A stretch of 64,000 bases of DNA, from contig NZ_JRVC01000010.1 in assembly GCF_000807925.1 (NCBI RefSeq), positions 99,378 through 163,377 of the forward strand, read 5' to 3'. This DNA is from Novosphingobium subterraneum (GTDB taxonomy: Bacteria > Pseudomonadota > Alphaproteobacteria > Sphingomonadales > Sphingomonadaceae). Under the pieces are notes generated by a model. The model ran no database searches and was not told where the DNA came from. It worked only from the letters and a program-made list of their open reading frames with translations. The position numbers and the translations under genes are program-made. Positions 26,762-36,017 of the stretch are shown here, piece by piece (the first letter of the stretch is position 1; the number at the start of each line of letters is the position of its first letter).

Positions 26762-28486
26762 TCAGCCCTCCCCTCCTGCGCCAAGGGCCGTGTGCGCAAA
26801 ATGCATCACGTCGTCCACGGTCAGGCCCTCGGCCTGCCTGTCAGGGCCAAGCCACAGCCAGGAGTCACGCTTGAGGCCCTCGGGACGATTGGTGAACTGC
26901 AGGATCGTGGTGCCGTGGGGCCGCAGCGCGGCAAGCGCGCGTTCCAGGCGGGCTGGCGGGAGCATGTCGTAGAGTGGCGAGAGCATCAGCACGCGCGGCC
27001 GCGCGACGAGAGCGCCTGCCAGCTTGAGCGCCATCGTCTCGCCCACCGTCAGCGGATAGCCCGAGCTGGAAAGCAGAGCGTCGAGACCGCCCGGCAGCGA
27101 GCCGACACGCCGAGCAAGCCCGACAATCTCGAGCGCATCGATCTGCGCCTCGGGACGGGTCGGGTCTCCCAGGCCGAGGTATTCGCGCACCGACATCTCG
27201 ACGATGGTCGGCCGGTCAAGCACGATCACGTCCGAGCGCAGGCGATACATGTCGAGCGTGGCGAGGTCAGCCCCGCCGACCGCGACGATGCCCGAACGCG
27301 GCACTTCCAGCCGCTTGAGCAAGGTGGCGAGCGTTCGCTCCACTCCGGGCGCGGCCAGCACGCCGACTTGCGCGCCGCTCGGCACCGAGAAATCGAGCAA
27401 GTGATCGCCGTGGTGGACCTGGCGCAGGCGGATCGCGCCATCGGGCGGGCAGGCGGCGTTGTCCTTGGGTGATGCTTCCTGCGGCACTTCCCAGAACAGG
27501 TGCAGTTCCTCCAGGCTCGCCGAAAGCTCGTAGAGCACTTCAAGGTACGTGCCGAGCTGGGCGATGCCGTAGAACACGCCGGAGAGAATCAGCTCTGCCG
27601 CGACCAGCTGGCCGATCGACAGCTCACCCTGCAGGATCAGCCATCCGCCCATCGCCAGCAGGCCGGCGCTGGACAGGGCATAGAGCAGGAGCAAGGCAAT
27701 CGTCTGGCCGAAGGTGTAGCGGAAATGGTGGCGATGCGCCGCGACATAACCCGCCGTCATCTCTTCCGAGCGCCGGATGGCATAGGCCATGTGCCGGCTG
27801 GACTTGTAGACGCCGTTCGACCCGCCGACCGTGCCAAGCCAGTGCGCAGTGGCGTGCTTGGCATGGCTCTTCGCGACGGCACTGGCGATCGAGGAATTGG
27901 CCCAGATCCGCCAGATCACCAGCACGATCAGCACCAGCACCACGTTGAAGGCAAGGAAGAACGGGTGGTAGAAGCTCGTCACCACAAGTCCGACGAAGCT
28001 TTGCAGAACGATGGTGAAGCCGCCGATCAGCAGGCTGGTCAGCGATTTCTGGACGATGCCCATGTCGAAGAAGCGGTTGAACAGGTCCCCGCGGCGGGAA
28101 TCGACGAAGAACGGGTTCTGCGCATGAACCGCGCGCAGCGTGATCTCGGCGACAAGGCGGGCGAAGAAGCGGCGCTCGAACTTGGCAAGGAGATGGACGC
28201 GGAATGCGCTGAGTACGCCCCAGATCAGCAGCAGGACGAACAGGATCGCGGCCAGCGTGAGCAGTGGTGCCGGCATGGCGGTGTTGGCGACCGAGTTGAT
28301 CAGCAACTGCACCGAGATCGGCGTCGCCAGCGAGAGCAGCGAGATCGCCGCGCCGAACAGCAATGCGAGACGGAAGAACGCCGTATCCGGCCCCAGCACC
28401 GGCCCTGCCCAGCGGAAGAAGTCGCGGAAGGTGGGAACAGGGTGGTGCTCCGCTTGTGCGGACGCGTCGGTCTGGGGGGCTGCCAT
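26762..28486 (-). CDS. Type-I-secretion-like ABC protein with degenerate (pseudo-ATPase) nucleotide-binding domain
   Basis: About 574 residues from the ATG at 28486; a GTG or TTG up to 12 codons earlier is possible. About residues 30-315 form a six-TM type-1 ABC exporter membrane domain. The C-terminal 230 residues align with an ABC ATPase fold but every catalytic motif is changed. Walker A reads APGVERT instead of GxxGxGKS/T. The Q-loop region reads VLDRPTI with no Gln. LTVGE replaces LSGGQ. Walker B LMLSPLYD has Ser and Pro where Asp and Glu belong. The switch His is Asn (FTNRP). There is no C39 peptidase. The frame is intact over its whole length and the gene sits in an overlapping operon with HlyD and TolC, so it is probably a functional non-hydrolysing member rather than a decayed gene. 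Confidence 0.88.
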   Translation of the reverse strand: MAAPQTDASAQAEHHPVPTFRDFFRWAGPVLGPDTAFFRLALLFGAAISLLSLATPISVQLLINSVANTAMPAPLLTLAAILFVLLLIWGVLSAFRVHLLAKFERRFFARLVAEITLRAVHAQNPFFVDSRRGDLFNRFFDMGIVQKSLTSLLIGGFTIVLQSFVGLVVTSFYHPFFLAFNVVLVLIVLVIWRIWANSSIASAVAKSHAKHATAHWLGTVGGSNGVYKSSRHMAYAIRRSEEMTAGYVAAHRHHFRYTFGQTIALLLLYALSSAGLLAMGGWLILQGELSIGQLVAAELILSGVFYGIAQLGTYLEVLYELSASLEELHLFWEVPQEASPKDNAACPPDGAIRLRQVHHGDHLLDFSVPSGAQVGVLAAPGVERTLATLLKRLEVPRSGIVAVGGADLATLDMYRLRSDVIVLDRPTIVEMSVREYLGLGDPTRPEAQIDALEIVGLARRVGSLPGGLDALLSSSGYPLTVGETMALKLAGALVARPRVLMLSPLYDMLPPARLERALAALRPHGTTILQFTNRPEGLKRDSWLWLGPDRQAEGLTVDDVMHFAHTALGAGGEG

Positions 28487-28779
28487 CGTGTCTCGAGAAT
28501 CCGTTCTTCGCAGTTGCAGCACAAATGGGGATGGTTCGGTGACTTTGTGCCAACGTTGTGTGAACTTTTTTTGCTGTCCTGCAAGGTGTGCTCGGGGGCA
28601 GACGAGGAGCGTTCGAGCGGATAAAGCGCCGGTGCGAACGGTGAATCGGGAACGGAACCCACGGCTTCCGGTTCGCCTCGGTGGGTGTGGCGCGACCTAG
28701 CGAGGGCGTGCCGCACGCGCTCATGCACCGTTGGCGCGGATGTCTCGTGCGAAGCGGTGAAACTGGAAAGTGATGGCGA
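28487..28779. other. Divergent control region between the ABC operon and the phosphohexomutase gene
   Basis: This 293-base gap must hold promoters for both directions. It has a T-rich run (AACTTTTTTTGCTG at about 28562-28575) and no coding-like frame that I would defend. I see no strong palindrome. Confidence 0.4.
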
Positions 28780-30315
28780 ATGAACGACTTGGGCGTTGAA
28801 GCAGGCGTGACCGTGGCCGAACTGATGGCGTCGAGCGGGGTCCCGTTCGGTACCAGCGGCGTGCGCGGGCTGGCCTCCAGCATGACCGACAAGCTGTGCC
28901 ATGCCTATGCCACTGCCTTTCTCCAGTATCTGCGCCAGATCGGAGAGTTCTCCACTGGAGATCGCGTTGCCTTGGCCGGTGACCTCCGGACCAGCACGCC
29001 GCGCATCCTGGCCGCCTGTGCCACCGCGGTGCGTGATTGCGGCGGGGAGGTGGTGTTCTGCGGGCTGACGCCGACGCCGGCGCTGGCGTTCCATGCGATG
29101 GGGAACAACGCTGGCGTGGGCATGCCTTCGATCATGGTCACGGGCAGTCACATTCCGGCCGACCGCAATGGCATCAAGTTCTATCGTCCGCACGGTGAAG
29201 TGCTGAAGAGCGACGAGGCCGGCATCGTCGGGCAGCGGGTCAAGATCGATCCCTCGCGCTTCGGCAACGATGACAGCCTGTTGGCGCCGGTGCCCCTGCC
29301 CGAGGTGACGCCGGTCGAGGACGAATACATCGCGCGCTATGTCCGTCATTTCGGGGCAGATGCGCTCAGCGGACTGACCATCGGCGTCTATCAGCACACT
29401 GCGGTGGGGCGCGATGTGCTGGTCCGGGCGGTCGAGGCGCTGGGCGCCACTGCCGTGCCGTTCGGGCGCGAGACGGTGTTCGTGCCGGTCGATACGGAAG
29501 CGATCCGCGAGGAAGACATTGCACTGGCTGCCAGCTGGGCGGCCGAGAACAAGGTCGATGCGATCATTTCCACCGATGGCGATTCCGACCGTCCGCTGGT
29601 GGCCGATGCCAACGGGACGTGGCTGCGCGGTGACATCGTCGGCCTGCTGTGCGCGCGGGCGGTGGCAGCGGACGTGGTGGTGACGCCGGTCAGCTCAAAC
29701 ACCGTGCTGGAATTGAGCGGCGCGGCGCCAAAGGTGGTGCGCACGCGCATCGGCTCGCCCTACGTGATCCGCGCGATGATGGACGCGGCCGACGCGGACA
29801 CGAGCGCGCGGGTTTGCGGTTACGAGGCCAACGGCGGGTTCCTGCTCGGCAGCGCGGTCGACGATCTGGCGCCACTGCCAACGCGCGATGCCCTGCTACC
29901 GATCATCGCGGTGGTGATGAATGCCAGGGAACGCCCTCTGGCCGAAGTCGTCGCCGAACTGCCGCCGCGCTTCACCTTCTCCGATCGCGTCGCCGATTTC
30001 CCGCAGGAAAACAGCGCCGCGCTGATTGCCTTCCTCAGCCACGGCGAAGAAGACGAGCAGCTTGCCCGCATCGCCCGCCTGTTCGGCGAGATTGCCGGCT
30101 TCCCCACCGGCATCGACACGACCGATGGCTATCGCATGAGTTTTGCTGATGGCGCGATCATCCATTTCCGTCCCTCCGGCAATGCGCCGGAATTGCGCTG
30201 CTACAGCGAGGCGGAGACCGAGGAGAAGGCGCGCGACCTGAATGCCCGGGCACTGGCCCACGTGCTGGCAGACGTCGTGCCCGAAGCGGTTGCATTCGGC
30301 GCATCCCATCGCTAA
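28780..30315 (+). CDS. Phosphohexomutase (phosphomannomutase / phosphoglucosamine mutase family)
   Basis: A 511-residue alpha-D-phosphohexomutase. The catalytic-serine loop is [16 protein letters not shown], with GSH in place of the more common ASH. The metal loop is [11 protein letters not shown], the sugar-binding loop is GYEANGG and the phosphate-binding loop is [10 protein letters not shown]; all are present. It interconverts hexose 1- and 6-phosphates for cell-envelope precursors. Sequence features do not settle between mannose, glucose and glucosamine substrates; the DGDSDRP variant and the EANGG loop lean toward phosphomannomutase. It is followed at 43 bases by folD. Confidence 0.85.
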   Translation: MNDLGVEAGVTVAELMASSGVPFGTSGVRGLASSMTDKLCHAYATAFLQYLRQIGEFSTGDRVALAGDLRTSTPRILAACATAVRDCGGEVVFCGLTPTPALAFHAMGNNAGVGMPSIMVTGSHIPADRNGIKFYRPHGEVLKSDEAGIVGQRVKIDPSRFGNDDSLLAPVPLPEVTPVEDEYIARYVRHFGADALSGLTIGVYQHTAVGRDVLVRAVEALGATAVPFGRETVFVPVDTEAIREEDIALAASWAAENKVDAIISTDGDSDRPLVADANGTWLRGDIVGLLCARAVAADVVVTPVSSNTVLELSGAAPKVVRTRIGSPYVIRAMMDAADADTSARVCGYEANGGFLLGSAVDDLAPLPTRDALLPIIAVVMNARERPLAEVVAELPPRFTFSDRVADFPQENSAALIAFLSHGEEDEQLARIARLFGEIAGFPTGIDTTDGYRMSFADGAIIHFRPSGNAPELRCYSEAETEEKARDLNARALAHVLADVVPEAVAFGASHR

Positions 30316-30317
30316 TA

Positions 30318-30336
30318 TTGTATGCAACACATACAA
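30318..30336. promoter_or_regulatory. Perfect palindrome upstream of folD
   Basis: TTGTATGCAACACATACAA has seven-base perfect arms (TTGTATG and CATACAA) and a five-base spacer. It begins three bases after the mutase stop codon and ends 22 bases before the folD start. The TTGTAT/ATACAA form resembles operators of GntR/FCD regulators. No regulator gene is adjacent, and a role is inferred. Confidence 0.5.
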
Positions 30337-30358
30337 ATTATCGGTTGAGGAACAGGCA

Positions 30359-31222
30359 ATGGCCCAGATTATCGATGGCAAGGCGCTGGCCGCGCAGGTG
30401 CTGGCGCGCACCGCCGCAGAAGTGGCGGAAATCGTCGCAGCGGGCGGTGATGCGCCCGGCCTTGCCGTGATCCTTGTCGGCAACGATCCGGCGAGCGAAG
30501 TCTATGTCGGTCGCAAGATTGCCCAGTGCCGCAAGGCCGGCATCCGCTCGATCGAGCATCGCCTGCCTGCGGACACCGCGCAGGACGTGGTGCTGGCCCT
30601 GATCGACGAGCTGAATGCTGACCCCAAGGTCCATGGCATCCTTGTCCAGTTGCCTCTGCCCAAGCACATCGACGCAGCTCTGGTGCTTGATCGCATCGAT
30701 CCCGGCAAGGATGTCGACGGCTTTCACCCCGTCAACGTCGGCCGCCTTTCCACCGGTACGGGCGGCCTCGTTCCTTGCACTCCGCTGGGGGTCATGCTCC
30801 TGCTGGATAGCGTGATCGACGACTATCGCGGCCTGAACGTCGTGGTGATCGGCAAGTCCAATATCGTAGGCAAACCTGTCTCCATGCTTCTTCTCGAACG
30901 CGAAGCAACGGTCACGGTAACGCACATCGAGACGAAGGACCTGCCCGACGTGGCGCGCAAGGCCGATATCATCGTCGCCGCGGCCGGTGCGCCGCATCTG
31001 GTGCGCGGCTATTGGGTGAAGCCCGGCGCGGTGGTGATCGACGTCGGCATCACCCGCGTCGTCGATCATGATGGCAACACGAAAATCGTCGGCGATTGTG
31101 CGACGCATGAGCTCGATCACGCCAAGGCGGTCACTCCGGTGCCGGGCGGGGTTGGTCCGATGACCATCGCTTGCCTGCTCAGCAATACGGTCCTCGCTGC
31201 CAAGCGCGCTGCAGTTGCATAA
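30359..31222 (+). CDS. folD: Methylenetetrahydrofolate dehydrogenase / methenyltetrahydrofolate cyclohydrolase
   Basis: A 287-residue FolD. It shows [17 protein letters not shown] with the catalytic lysine (Y-x-x-x-K), [26 protein letters not shown], the Rossmann motif [12 protein letters not shown] and [18 protein letters not shown]. The bifunctional enzyme moves one-carbon units between 5,10-methylene- and 10-formyl-THF using NADP. The start follows GAGGAA. It is probably housekeeping, although the formate dehydrogenase 10 kb away makes a C1 link possible. Confidence 0.97.
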   Translation: MAQIIDGKALAAQVLARTAAEVAEIVAAGGDAPGLAVILVGNDPASEVYVGRKIAQCRKAGIRSIEHRLPADTAQDVVLALIDELNADPKVHGILVQLPLPKHIDAALVLDRIDPGKDVDGFHPVNVGRLSTGTGGLVPCTPLGVMLLLDSVIDDYRGLNVVVIGKSNIVGKPVSMLLLEREATVTVTHIETKDLPDVARKADIIVAAAGAPHLVRGYWVKPGAVVIDVGITRVVDHDGNTKIVGDCATHELDHAKAVTPVPGGVGPMTIACLLSNTVLAAKRAAVA

Positions 31223-31313
31223 AACGCAAATTTAGAGGCGTTATTCTCATTTGCTTGAATCCGGAGGAACTCGCATAGCGAACAGGCCTTTCAGGCATCC
31301 TCTCCCAAACTTC

Positions 31314-31347
31314 AAAAGGGGCTGGCGCAAGTCGGCCCCATTTTTTT
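31314..31347. terminator. Bidirectional rho-independent terminator between folD and emrB
   Basis: The stem GGGGC (31318-31322) pairs with GCCCC (31335-31339). A run of seven T follows on the + strand and AAAA precedes the stem, giving T's for the minus strand. It lies between convergent genes and can stop both. Confidence 0.8.
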
Positions 31348-31364
31348 GTCCAGCGGTGACAGGA

Positions 31365-32885
31365 TCAGCGAGGCGGAGCTGGCTTTGCCGGACGCACCAG
31401 CATGAGCAGGGGAATGGCCACAACACAGGCGATCGCCATTGCGTAAAAGTCGTTGATGTAGGCAATCATCGCGGCCTGCTGGTTTACCATCCCGTCCATC
31501 ACCCGCAACATTGTCTCGCCCATGCCGCCATAGGCCGTCACCCGGTCCAGATCGAACGGCACCAGGGTGCGCGTGACATGCGCGCCGATCTCGGCGTGAT
31601 TGACCTGGATGTTGCGGGCAAGCTCCACCGAAGCGGCCGAAATGCCGATGGAAGAACCAAGGTTGCGCATCAGGTTGCCAAGGCTCGAGGCATCGGTGCG
31701 CAAGTGCGGCGGCAGCGTGGCGAAGGAGATCAGGTTCATCGGCATGAACGTGAACGACAGGCCCAGCCCCTGCAGCAGCCCGGCGAAGATAATCGGGCCG
31801 CGCGGCATCTCCAGCGACCAGCCGGTCATCAGCCACATCGAGCCGCCCATCAGCAGCAGGCCCAGCGCCAGCAAGGCGCGCGCATCGACCTTGGTCATGA
31901 ACCGCCCGAACAGGGTGATCGAGGCCAGCATGCCGATGCCGCGCGGGGCCAGCAGCATGCCTGATTGCAGCGGAGTGTAGCCGTAGATTTGCTGAAGCAA
32001 ACCCGGCAGCAGCGCCATGACCGACATCATCACCAGGCCGATCAGGAACATGAAGGCCAGGCCGACGGTGAAGTTGCGGTCGTGGAATAGCGCCGTCGGG
32101 AACAGCGGCTGCGCCGTGCCGGAAAGATGGAACACGGCAAGCCAGGCTCCGGCCAGGGCCACGACCGCGTAAGTCACGATCTCGGCCGAGGCGAACCAGT
32201 CGAGCGTCAGGCCCCGGTCTAGGATCAGCTGAAGCGCCGAGACTGTCAGCGCCACCAGCAGCCAGCCAGTGAAGTCCACGCGCCGCTGCCGCGTCGGGGT
32301 CTTGGGAAGATAGAGCCACAGCAGGAGGAAGCAGATCAGGCCCACCGGCAGGTTGACGTAGAAAACCCACCGCCAGTTGTAGTTGTCGGTCAGGAAGCCG
32401 CCGATGATCGGCCCGGTGATCGGTCCCAGCATGACGCCCTGGGTATAAAGCCCCATCATCCGGGGCCGTTCCGCCGCTGTGCTGGAATCGAGCGTGACTG
32501 TCTGGGCCAAGGGCGAGAGGAACGCGCCGCCGAGTCCCTGCAGGATCCGGAAAAACACCATCTGTTCAAGATTCTGCGCCACACCGCACAGCATCGAGGC
32601 CACGGTGAACAGCAACACCGACATCAGCATCATGTTGCGGATGCCGAACTTGTCCACCAGCCAGCCTGCCAGCGGCAGCGCCACGGCCGAGGCCAGCACA
32701 TAGCTGGTCAGGACCCAGGTGATGGTATCCTGCGTCGCGCTAAGCGAAGCCGTCATGTGCGGCAGGGCGACGTTGGCGATCGTGGTGTCGAGCGTGTACA
32801 TCACCATCGCCGCCATCGAACCGACCAGCATCAGCGGCCGGTTGCGCGAGACCAGCGGTGGTTGCTCGGCGCTACTTGCCGACAT
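31365..32885 (-). CDS. emrB: DHA2-family drug efflux permease (EmrB-type)
   Basis: A 506-residue permease with 14 predicted TM segments. It has the DHA2 motif C-like region GPIIGGFLTDNYNWRWVFYVNLPVG, motif A-like GWLVDKFGIRNMM and motif D1-like LDTTIANVALPHM. It exports hydrophobic drugs or uncouplers by proton antiport, working with EmrA and an outer-membrane channel. Its start lies 14 bases inside emrA, so the two are coupled. Confidence 0.93.
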   Translation of the reverse strand: MSASSAEQPPLVSRNRPLMLVGSMAAMVMYTLDTTIANVALPHMTASLSATQDTITWVLTSYVLASAVALPLAGWLVDKFGIRNMMLMSVLLFTVASMLCGVAQNLEQMVFFRILQGLGGAFLSPLAQTVTLDSSTAAERPRMMGLYTQGVMLGPITGPIIGGFLTDNYNWRWVFYVNLPVGLICFLLLWLYLPKTPTRQRRVDFTGWLLVALTVSALQLILDRGLTLDWFASAEIVTYAVVALAGAWLAVFHLSGTAQPLFPTALFHDRNFTVGLAFMFLIGLVMMSVMALLPGLLQQIYGYTPLQSGMLLAPRGIGMLASITLFGRFMTKVDARALLALGLLLMGGSMWLMTGWSLEMPRGPIIFAGLLQGLGLSFTFMPMNLISFATLPPHLRTDASSLGNLMRNLGSSIGISAASVELARNIQVNHAEIGAHVTRTLVPFDLDRVTAYGGMGETMLRVMDGMVNQQAAMIAYINDFYAMAIACVVAIPLLMLVRPAKPAPPR

Positions 32886-33942
32886 GGACGGTGACGTCGG
32901 AACTGAGGCCGGCGATCAGCGGTCGCTCCGACTTGCTGTCGATGGCAATGCGGACCGGCACGCGCTGGATCACCTTGACCCAATTGCCGGTGGCGTTCTG
33001 CGCCGGGAGAACAGAGAATTCCGAACCCGTGCCGGCTCCGATGGATTCGACGTGTCCCTTCAGCTTCAGTCCGGGATAGGCGTCTATCTCGATCTCGGCC
33101 GGCTGGCCGGGACGCATGTGGTTCAGGTCGGTTTCCTTGAAGTTCGCGTCCACCCGGGCGCTGCCGTCGCGCACGATCGAGACCATCGGCACGCCGGGAA
33201 AGACCATCTGGCCGACCTGCAGGCGCGTGACTTGCGTGACCACGCCATCGGCGGGCGCGCGCACGACCGTGCGCTCCATGTCGAGAGTGGCCTTGGCGCG
33301 ATTGGCCTGCGCGGCGGCGATGGCGGGATTGACGCCCGGCACCTGCGCACCGGTGGCCAGTTCCGAGCGGGCCTGCGCCACTTCGGCGCGGATCGAGACG
33401 ATGCGGTCGCGAGCCACGGCCACGGCATGCTCTGCCGCGTCCATGCGAGCGCGGGTGTTGAAGCCCTTGTCCATCAGCGCCTTCTCGCGCGAGAAGTTGG
33501 CTTGGGCGAGGGCAAGGTCGTCGTTGGCGGCGGCAAGTGCCGCGGCCTTGGCGGCGACGTCGGCGTTCAAGGCGGTAACCTTGGCCTGCGCCGTGGCAAT
33601 CTGCGCATCGGCCTGGCGGATCGTGGCGTCGAAAGTGGCAGGGTCGATCGTGAACAGGACGTCGCCCGCCTTGACGTGCTGGTTCTCGCGCACGTTGACC
33701 TTGGTGATCAGGCCGCTGACCTCGCCGGCGACGGCGACGATATCCTGCTTGATATAGGCGTTGTCGGTGGAGACGGTGCCCTGGTTGCCGAACCAGTACC
33801 ACAGCGCGCCGGCCACGACGACGACGGGCCCGAGCACCATGAGGATCGTGCGGGAGCGCCTCGAACGGGTCTCGCCAACGTGCTCCTTCGCGGCTTGCGC
33901 GGCAGGTGCGTTCTGGGGGGGAAAGGGATCAGCCTCGGCCAT
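32872..33942 (-). CDS. emrA: EmrA-type membrane-fusion protein
   Basis: A 356-residue HlyD/EmrA adaptor. It has one N-terminal TM (about residues 33-50), VSTDNAYIKQDIVAVAGEVSGLI, a coiled coil at about 100-190, RAPADGVVTQVTRLQVGQMV and the C-terminal barrel with FKETDLNHMRPGQPAEIEID. It bridges EmrB to an outer-membrane factor. Overlaps with marR upstream (14 bases) and emrB downstream (14 bases) show a single operon. Confidence 0.93.
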   Translation of the reverse strand: MAEADPFPPQNAPAAQAAKEHVGETRSRRSRTILMVLGPVVVVAGALWYWFGNQGTVSTDNAYIKQDIVAVAGEVSGLITKVNVRENQHVKAGDVLFTIDPATFDATIRQADAQIATAQAKVTALNADVAAKAAALAAANDDLALAQANFSREKALMDKGFNTRARMDAAEHAVAVARDRIVSIRAEVAQARSELATGAQVPGVNPAIAAAQANRAKATLDMERTVVRAPADGVVTQVTRLQVGQMVFPGVPMVSIVRDGSARVDANFKETDLNHMRPGQPAEIEIDAYPGLKLKGHVESIGAGTGSEFSVLPAQNATGNWVKVIQRVPVRIAIDSKSERPLIAGLSSDVTVHVGK

Positions 33943-34384
33943 GGATCAGGTTCGCTTCGGGAGTGGGGTCATCGGAAAGGTTGCTGCGCACACGTTCGAG
34001 CAGCGAAAGGAGTTGAGCGTGTTCTTCATCCGTCAGGCCGGAAACCGCCTCGCCGATGGCCTGCTGCGCCAGCGGCGTCATCGACCGGATCAGCTCCTCG
34101 CCCTTCGCAGTAAGATAGAGGCACCAGCAGCGCCGGTCGGCGGGGTTATCGCGCCGTTCGACCAGCCCCATCTTCTCGAGCCGGTCGATCATGCGTCCGG
34201 CCGTGATCGGCTCCACTTCAAGCCAGCCTGCCAGGGCGCCCTGGTTGGTGCCCGGATCGCGCTGGATCGCGGCCAGCATGCGCCACTGCGGTCCGGTCAC
34301 GCCGAAGTGCTGGGCACTGGCGGCAAAGCGCTTGCGGAACAGGCGCCCGACGTCAGATGACAAGAAGGCCACGTTGACTTTCAT
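33929..34384 (-). CDS. MarR-family repressor of the emrAB operon
   Basis: A 151-residue winged-HTH protein with VTGPQWRMLAAIQRDPGTNQGALAGWLEVEPITAGRMIDRLE followed by the wing DNPADRRCWCLYLTAKG. MarR proteins repress drug-efflux genes and are released by phenolic ligands. It is the first gene of marR-emrA-emrB and so should repress its own operon, most likely at the palindrome 14 bases upstream of its start. Confidence 0.92.
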   Translation of the reverse strand: MKVNVAFLSSDVGRLFRKRFAASAQHFGVTGPQWRMLAAIQRDPGTNQGALAGWLEVEPITAGRMIDRLEKMGLVERRDNPADRRCWCLYLTAKGEELIRSMTPLAQQAIGEAVSGLTDEEHAQLLSLLERVRSNLSDDPTPEANLIHGRG

Positions 34385-34397
34385 GCCGTGGCGATAA

Positions 34398-34416
34398 TAG
34401 CAATGCTTACATTCTA
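34398..34416. promoter_or_regulatory. Candidate MarR operator
   Basis: TAGCAATGCTTACATTCTA is a near-palindrome (TAG-c-AATG, four-base centre, CATT-CTA) in the 52-base gap between marR and the divergent acyl-CoA dehydrogenase gene. The size and place match MarR sites. It could control both directions. Confidence 0.5.
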
Positions 34417-34436
34417 CAATCCGGAAAAAGAACAGG

Positions 34437-36017
34437 ATGCTTGAGGAGGAATTGGGCGCGGCAAGCCGCTATCAGGCAGCGGCGCAGGGGGCCTTGGCCA
34501 AGCGGCTGGAAGGCGCGCGGATCGATGAGCATCAGCGTGCCGCCCACGGCCTTGCCTGGATCGCGACAAGCGTTGCCGCGCTTGAGGCAGTGGCGGAATG
34601 GGCCGAACGGTCTGGCTCTGCGCTCGACCAAGCGGTGGCCCGCCTGGCCTTCGCCGAGACGCTGGGCCAGATGGTGGGCGGCCTGCCCATGGGCCAGAAC
34701 GAGATTCTGCGCCCGGCCGATCTGGGGCTGAGCGCCGAGGCGCGCGAACTGGCGCAGGATTGCGCCGGCCTGCTCGAAGTTGACCATGCCGAAGCGCGCG
34801 CCGAACTGGCAAGCAATCTTGCCGCGGGGCAGTGGCCGTCCGAAGGCCTCGGCGATGCCGATCTCGATACGATCCGCGACCAGTTCCGCCGTTTCACCGA
34901 TGCCGAGATCGTGCCCCACGCCCACAAGTGGCACCTCGCCAATGCGCTGATTCCGGACGAAACGGTACGGGCAATGGCCGATCTCGGCACGTTCGGGGTG
35001 TGCATCCCCGAGGCGTTCGGCGGGCTTGGTCTTGGCAAGCTGGTGATGTGCCTCGTCACCGAAGAACTTTCACGCGGCTGGATCGGCGCCGGGTCGCTCG
35101 GCACGCGCTCCGAGATTGCGGGCGAGCTGATCGTCCTGGGCGGGACACAGGCGCAGAAGGCACAGTGGCTTCCAGCCATCGCCAGCGGGGAGGTCCTGCC
35201 GACGGCGGTGTTCACCGAACCCGATACCGGGTCCGATCTCGGCTCGCTGCAAACCCGCGCACGGTGGGAGGGCGAGGGCTGGGTGATCGATGGCGCGAAG
35301 ACATGGATAACCCATGCCGCCCGGTCGGACCTGATGACCTTGCTGGCCCGCACGCTCCCAGATGCCAAGGGCTATGGCGGGCTGTCGATGCTGCTGGTGC
35401 CCAAGCCCCGCGGGACGGAGGATGAACCTTTCCCGGCGGCAGGCATGAGCGGCAGCGAGATCGAGGTTCTCGGCTATCGCGGGATGCGCGAATATGCGCT
35501 GCAGTTCGATGGCCTGCGCGCGCCGGGCGATGCCTTGCTCGGCGGCGAGGAGGGGCAGGGCTTCAAGCAGCTGATGCGGACTTTCGAGGGTGCGCGCATC
35601 CAGACCGCCGCGCGCGCTGTCGGCGTGGCAAGACGCGCGCTGGAACTGGGGCTGGATTACGCGCTGAACCGCAAGCAGTTCGGCAAAGCCATCGTCCTGT
35701 TTCCGCGCGTGGCCGACAAGCTGGCGATGAGCCTGGTCGACATGGTCCTTGCGCGCGAGCTGACCTATGCCGCCGCCCGCGCCAAGGATTCAGGCAAGCG
35801 CTGCGATATCGAGGCCGGCATGGCCAAGCTGCTGGCGGCGCGCGCGGCATGGTCCAACGCCGATGCCTCGCTGCAGATCCATGGCGGCAACGGCTATGCG
35901 CTTGAGTATGAAATCAGCCGGGTGCTGTGCGATGCGCGCATCCTCAACATCTTCGAAGGCGCGGCGGAAATACAGGCGCAGGTCATCGCGCGCGGGCTGC
36001 TGGAAGGGCGCAATTGA
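34437..36017 (+). CDS. Acyl-CoA dehydrogenase with N-terminal extension, (2S)-methylsuccinyl-CoA dehydrogenase-like
   Basis: A 526-residue flavoenzyme, about 140 residues longer than ordinary acyl-CoA dehydrogenases. The N-terminal part has [20 protein letters not shown] and [18 protein letters not shown], which I recall from the extension of methylsuccinyl-CoA dehydrogenase (Mcd) of the ethylmalonyl-CoA pathway. The core has [13 protein letters not shown], the catalytic region [18 protein letters not shown] and RKQFGKAI. Mcd oxidises methylsuccinyl-CoA to mesaconyl-C1-CoA. Its stop overlaps the next start (TGATG), and that gene encodes a mesaconyl-CoA hydratase-like protein, which supports the assignment. 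The rest of the ethylmalonyl-CoA pathway is not in the window. Confidence 0.75.
   Translation: MLEEELGAASRYQAAAQGALAKRLEGARIDEHQRAAHGLAWIATSVAALEAVAEWAERSGSALDQAVARLAFAETLGQMVGGLPMGQNEILRPADLGLSAEARELAQDCAGLLEVDHAEARAELASNLAAGQWPSEGLGDADLDTIRDQFRRFTDAEIVPHAHKWHLANALIPDETVRAMADLGTFGVCIPEAFGGLGLGKLVMCLVTEELSRGWIGAGSLGTRSEIAGELIVLGGTQAQKAQWLPAIASGEVLPTAVFTEPDTGSDLGSLQTRARWEGEGWVIDGAKTWITHAARSDLMTLLARTLPDAKGYGGLSMLLVPKPRGTEDEPFPAAGMSGSEIEVLGYRGMREYALQFDGLRAPGDALLGGEEGQGFKQLMRTFEGARIQTAARAVGVARRALELGLDYALNRKQFGKAIVLFPRVADKLAMSLVDMVLARELTYAAARAKDSGKRCDIEAGMAKLLAARAAWSNADASLQIHGGNGYALEYEISRVLCDARILNIFEGAAEIQAQVIARGLLEGRN

Noticed and set aside
26762..28486. C39-peptidase bacteriocin exporter
   Set aside because: There is no N-terminal peptidase domain with a Cys/His pair, and no leader-peptide gene nearby.
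26762..28486. Frameshifted or decayed ABC gene (pseudogene)
   Set aside because: The frame is open to the normal C-terminus, the motif losses are substitutions in place, and the gene is tightly coupled to intact partners.
31223..31260. AACGC...GCGTT inverted repeat just after folD as a terminator
   Set aside because: Five-base arms with a long loop and no T run; the stem at 31318 with a seven-T run is a far better terminator.
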